Source of the DNA: JBCBCP01 sp038530575 | GTDB lineage: Bacteria; Pseudomonadota; Alphaproteobacteria; Rhodobacterales; Rhodobacteraceae | DNA: 21,736 nucleotides | Direction: 5' to 3' | NCBI GenBank assembly: GCA_038530575.1 | Contig: JBCBCP010000051.1 | Coordinates: 1-21,736 of the forward strand | Shown here: positions 20,427-21,736 of the stretch, piece after piece | Layout: the number at the start of each line of letters is the position of its first letter | Numbering within the stretch: position 1 is the first letter of the stretch | The notes under the pieces: generated by a model | Told to the model about the DNA's origin: nothing | The model's database searches: none | The model's input: only the letters and a program-made list of their open reading frames with translations | Position numbers and translations under genes: made by a program

Positions 20427-21736
20427 ATGTCTGCACCCGATCACATAACGCTGTCCGGCGCGCCCGAAGGCTTTGACGCGCAACTGATCCTGCGCGAGCT
20501 GGCGCGCGGTGCGCCTGTTCTGCATGTTGCGCGGGACGCTGGCCGGCTTCGGGCGATGCAGGACGCCCTGCGCTTTTTCGCGCCAGATACTCCGGTGGTG
20601 GTGTTTCCGGGGTGGGATTGTTTGCCCTATGACCGTGTGTCGCCCAACGCTGATATCTCGGCGCAGCGGATGGCGACGCTGGCCGCGTTGGTGCATGGCA
20701 TGCCCGAGCGGTTCATCCTTTTGACGACGATGGGCGCGGCGACGCAGCGCGTGCCTGCCCGCGAGGTCTTGCGAGAGGCGGCCTTCCGGGCCGAGGTGGG
20801 TCGCCGCGTGGACGAGGGCGCGCTGCGGGCGTTCCTCGTGCGGATGGGCTTTGTGCAGAGCCCCAACGTGACGGAGCCGGGGGATTATGCGATCCGCGGG
20901 GGGATCATCGACATCTACCCGCCCGGCGATCTGGGTCCGGTGCGGCTGGACCTGTTTGGCGACACGCTAGAAAGCGCCAAGCGGTTTGATCCCGCAACCC
21001 AGCGCACGACAGAGGCGCTCAAGGTAGTCGAGCTAGCGCCGGTGTCCGAGGTGATCCTCGACGAGGCGGCGATTACCCGGTTTCGGCAGTCTTACCGGCT
21101 GGAGTTCGGGGCAGCGGGCACGGATGATCCGCTCTATGAGGCGGTGAGCGCAGGCCGCAAGACGCAAGGGGCCGAGCATTGGCTGCCGCTGTTCCACGAA
21201 CGGCTCGAGACGCTGTTTGACTATGTGCCCGGCGCGGCCATCACGCTCGATGATCAGATGACCGCGGTGCGCCTGTCGCGTTGGGAAGGGATCGAGGACA
21301 GTTTCGAGACGCGCCGCATCGCGATGACCGACAAGGGGCGCATCGACACGGTTTACAAACCTGTGCCGCCGGGTCAGCTCTACCTCGATGACGCCGCCTG
21401 GCAGGATGCTGTCGCGGGCCGCCGCATGATCCAGCTGGCCCCGCTCAGCCAGCCGACGGGGCCCGGTGTGCTGGACGCGGGCGGGCGCATTGGGCGCAAC
21501 TTCGCGCCAGAGCGTCAGCAGGAAAAGATCAGCCTGTTCGGAGCCTTGGCGGCGCATATTAAAGCACGGCTTGAGAAGGGCCCGGTGGTTGTTGCCTCCT
21601 ATTCCGAGGGTGCGCGCGAGCGTTTGACGGGCCTGATCGAGGACGAAGGCCTGGCAGAGGCGATCCCGGTCACCGATTTTTCCCGTGTGGGCAAGCGCGG
21701 TCTGCATCTGGCGGTCTGGGGGCTTGAGCACGGGTT
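20427..21736 (+). CDS. mfd: Transcription-repair coupling factor Mfd (N-terminal part, cut by window edge)
   Basis: Mfd removes stalled RNA polymerase and recruits UvrA to lesions. The first 436 codons are visible of a protein usually near 1150 residues, with no stop before the edge. The UvrB-homology module shows VVVFPGWDCLPYDRVSPN (about 58-75) and the signature YAIRGGIIDIYPPG (about 156-169). The stretch FAPERQQEKISLF near residue 370 marks the approach to the D3 region. The RNA polymerase interaction domain and the translocase motor lie beyond the right edge. The ATG at 20427 gives MSAPDHITLSGAPEGF, a typical Mfd opening. The short upstream gap (20382-20426) holds no obvious terminator. 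Confidence 0.95.
   Translation, partial: MSAPDHITLSGAPEGFDAQLILRELARGAPVLHVARDAGRLRAMQDALRFFAPDTPVVVFPGWDCLPYDRVSPNADISAQRMATLAALVHGMPERFILLTTMGAATQRVPAREVLREAAFRAEVGRRVDEGALRAFLVRMGFVQSPNVTEPGDYAIRGGIIDIYPPGDLGPVRLDLFGDTLESAKRFDPATQRTTEALKVVELAPVSEVILDEAAITRFRQSYRLEFGAAGTDDPLYEAVSAGRKTQGAEHWLPLFHERLETLFDYVPGAAITLDDQMTAVRLSRWEGIEDSFETRRIAMTDKGRIDTVYKPVPPGQLYLDDAAWQDAVAGRRMIQLAPLSQPTGPGVLDAGGRIGRNFAPERQQEKISLFGALAAHIKARLEKGPVVVASYSEGARERLTGLIEDEGLAEAIPVTDFSRVGKRGLHLAVWGLEHG

Noticed and set aside
1..21736. CRISPR array, tRNA, rRNA, insertion sequence or prophage genes
   Set aside because: I saw no regularly spaced direct repeats, no tRNA-like cloverleaf or rRNA sequence, and no transposase, integrase or phage structural motif.

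Overview
The window is high-GC bacterial chromosome. Gene content and order point to an alphaproteobacterium of the order Rhodobacterales (Roseobacter/Rhodobacter type). The evidence is the ntrB-ntrC-ntrY-ntrX block followed by trkA-trkH and hfq-hflX, an NtrC without the sigma54-contact motif, a short Hfq, and a small membrane protein family I associate with this order. All assignments come from reading the sequence, with no database search.

Layout. Positions 1-5846 (+) carry the nitrogen-sensing block: the 3' part of ntrB (cut by the left edge), ntrC, ntrY and ntrX. Positions 5847-6181 hold no convincing gene but contain a large imperfect inverted repeat. Positions 6182-7685 (-) hold a two-gene unit: a cysteine-rich lipoprotein and a protein made of two tandem SnoaL/NTF2-like domains. 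It sits between ntrX and trkA, which I would expect to be neighbours. Positions 7790-10701 (+) encode the TrkA/TrkH potassium uptake system and end in a good intrinsic terminator. Positions 10845-12379 (+) are hfq-hflX, overlapping by four bases with a TTG start for hflX. They end in two hairpins that lie between hflX and the convergent operon.

Positions 12413-15779 (-) form a three-gene operon in which each start overlaps the previous stop: a penicillin-acylase-family hydrolase, a very short degenerate L,D-transpeptidase-like protein, and the 23S rRNA pseudouridine synthase RluE. Positions 15853-17997 (+) encode a beta-hydroxyacid dehydrogenase and, behind a CtrA-like site, a soluble protein with an Aer-type PAS domain. 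Positions 18046-19727 (-) encode a Tat-exported SYLF-domain lipoprotein and HemB. Positions 19854 to the right edge (+) encode a small four-helix membrane protein and the N-terminal third of Mfd.

How it fits together. NtrB/NtrC and NtrY/NtrX are two histidine kinase/regulator pairs that adjust nitrogen and, for NtrYX, probably envelope or redox physiology. Both regulators here lack GAFTGA, so they probably act without sigma54. TrkAH sets potassium uptake, Hfq and HflX act on RNA and ribosomes, and the remainder is housekeeping (HemB, RluE, Mfd) plus envelope accessory genes. The spots most worth a second look are the decayed L,D-transpeptidase kept inside a coupled operon, the soluble Aer-like PAS protein with a CtrA-like site, and the structured insertion zone between ntrX and trkA. 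I saw no CRISPR array, rRNA, tRNA or insertion sequence.
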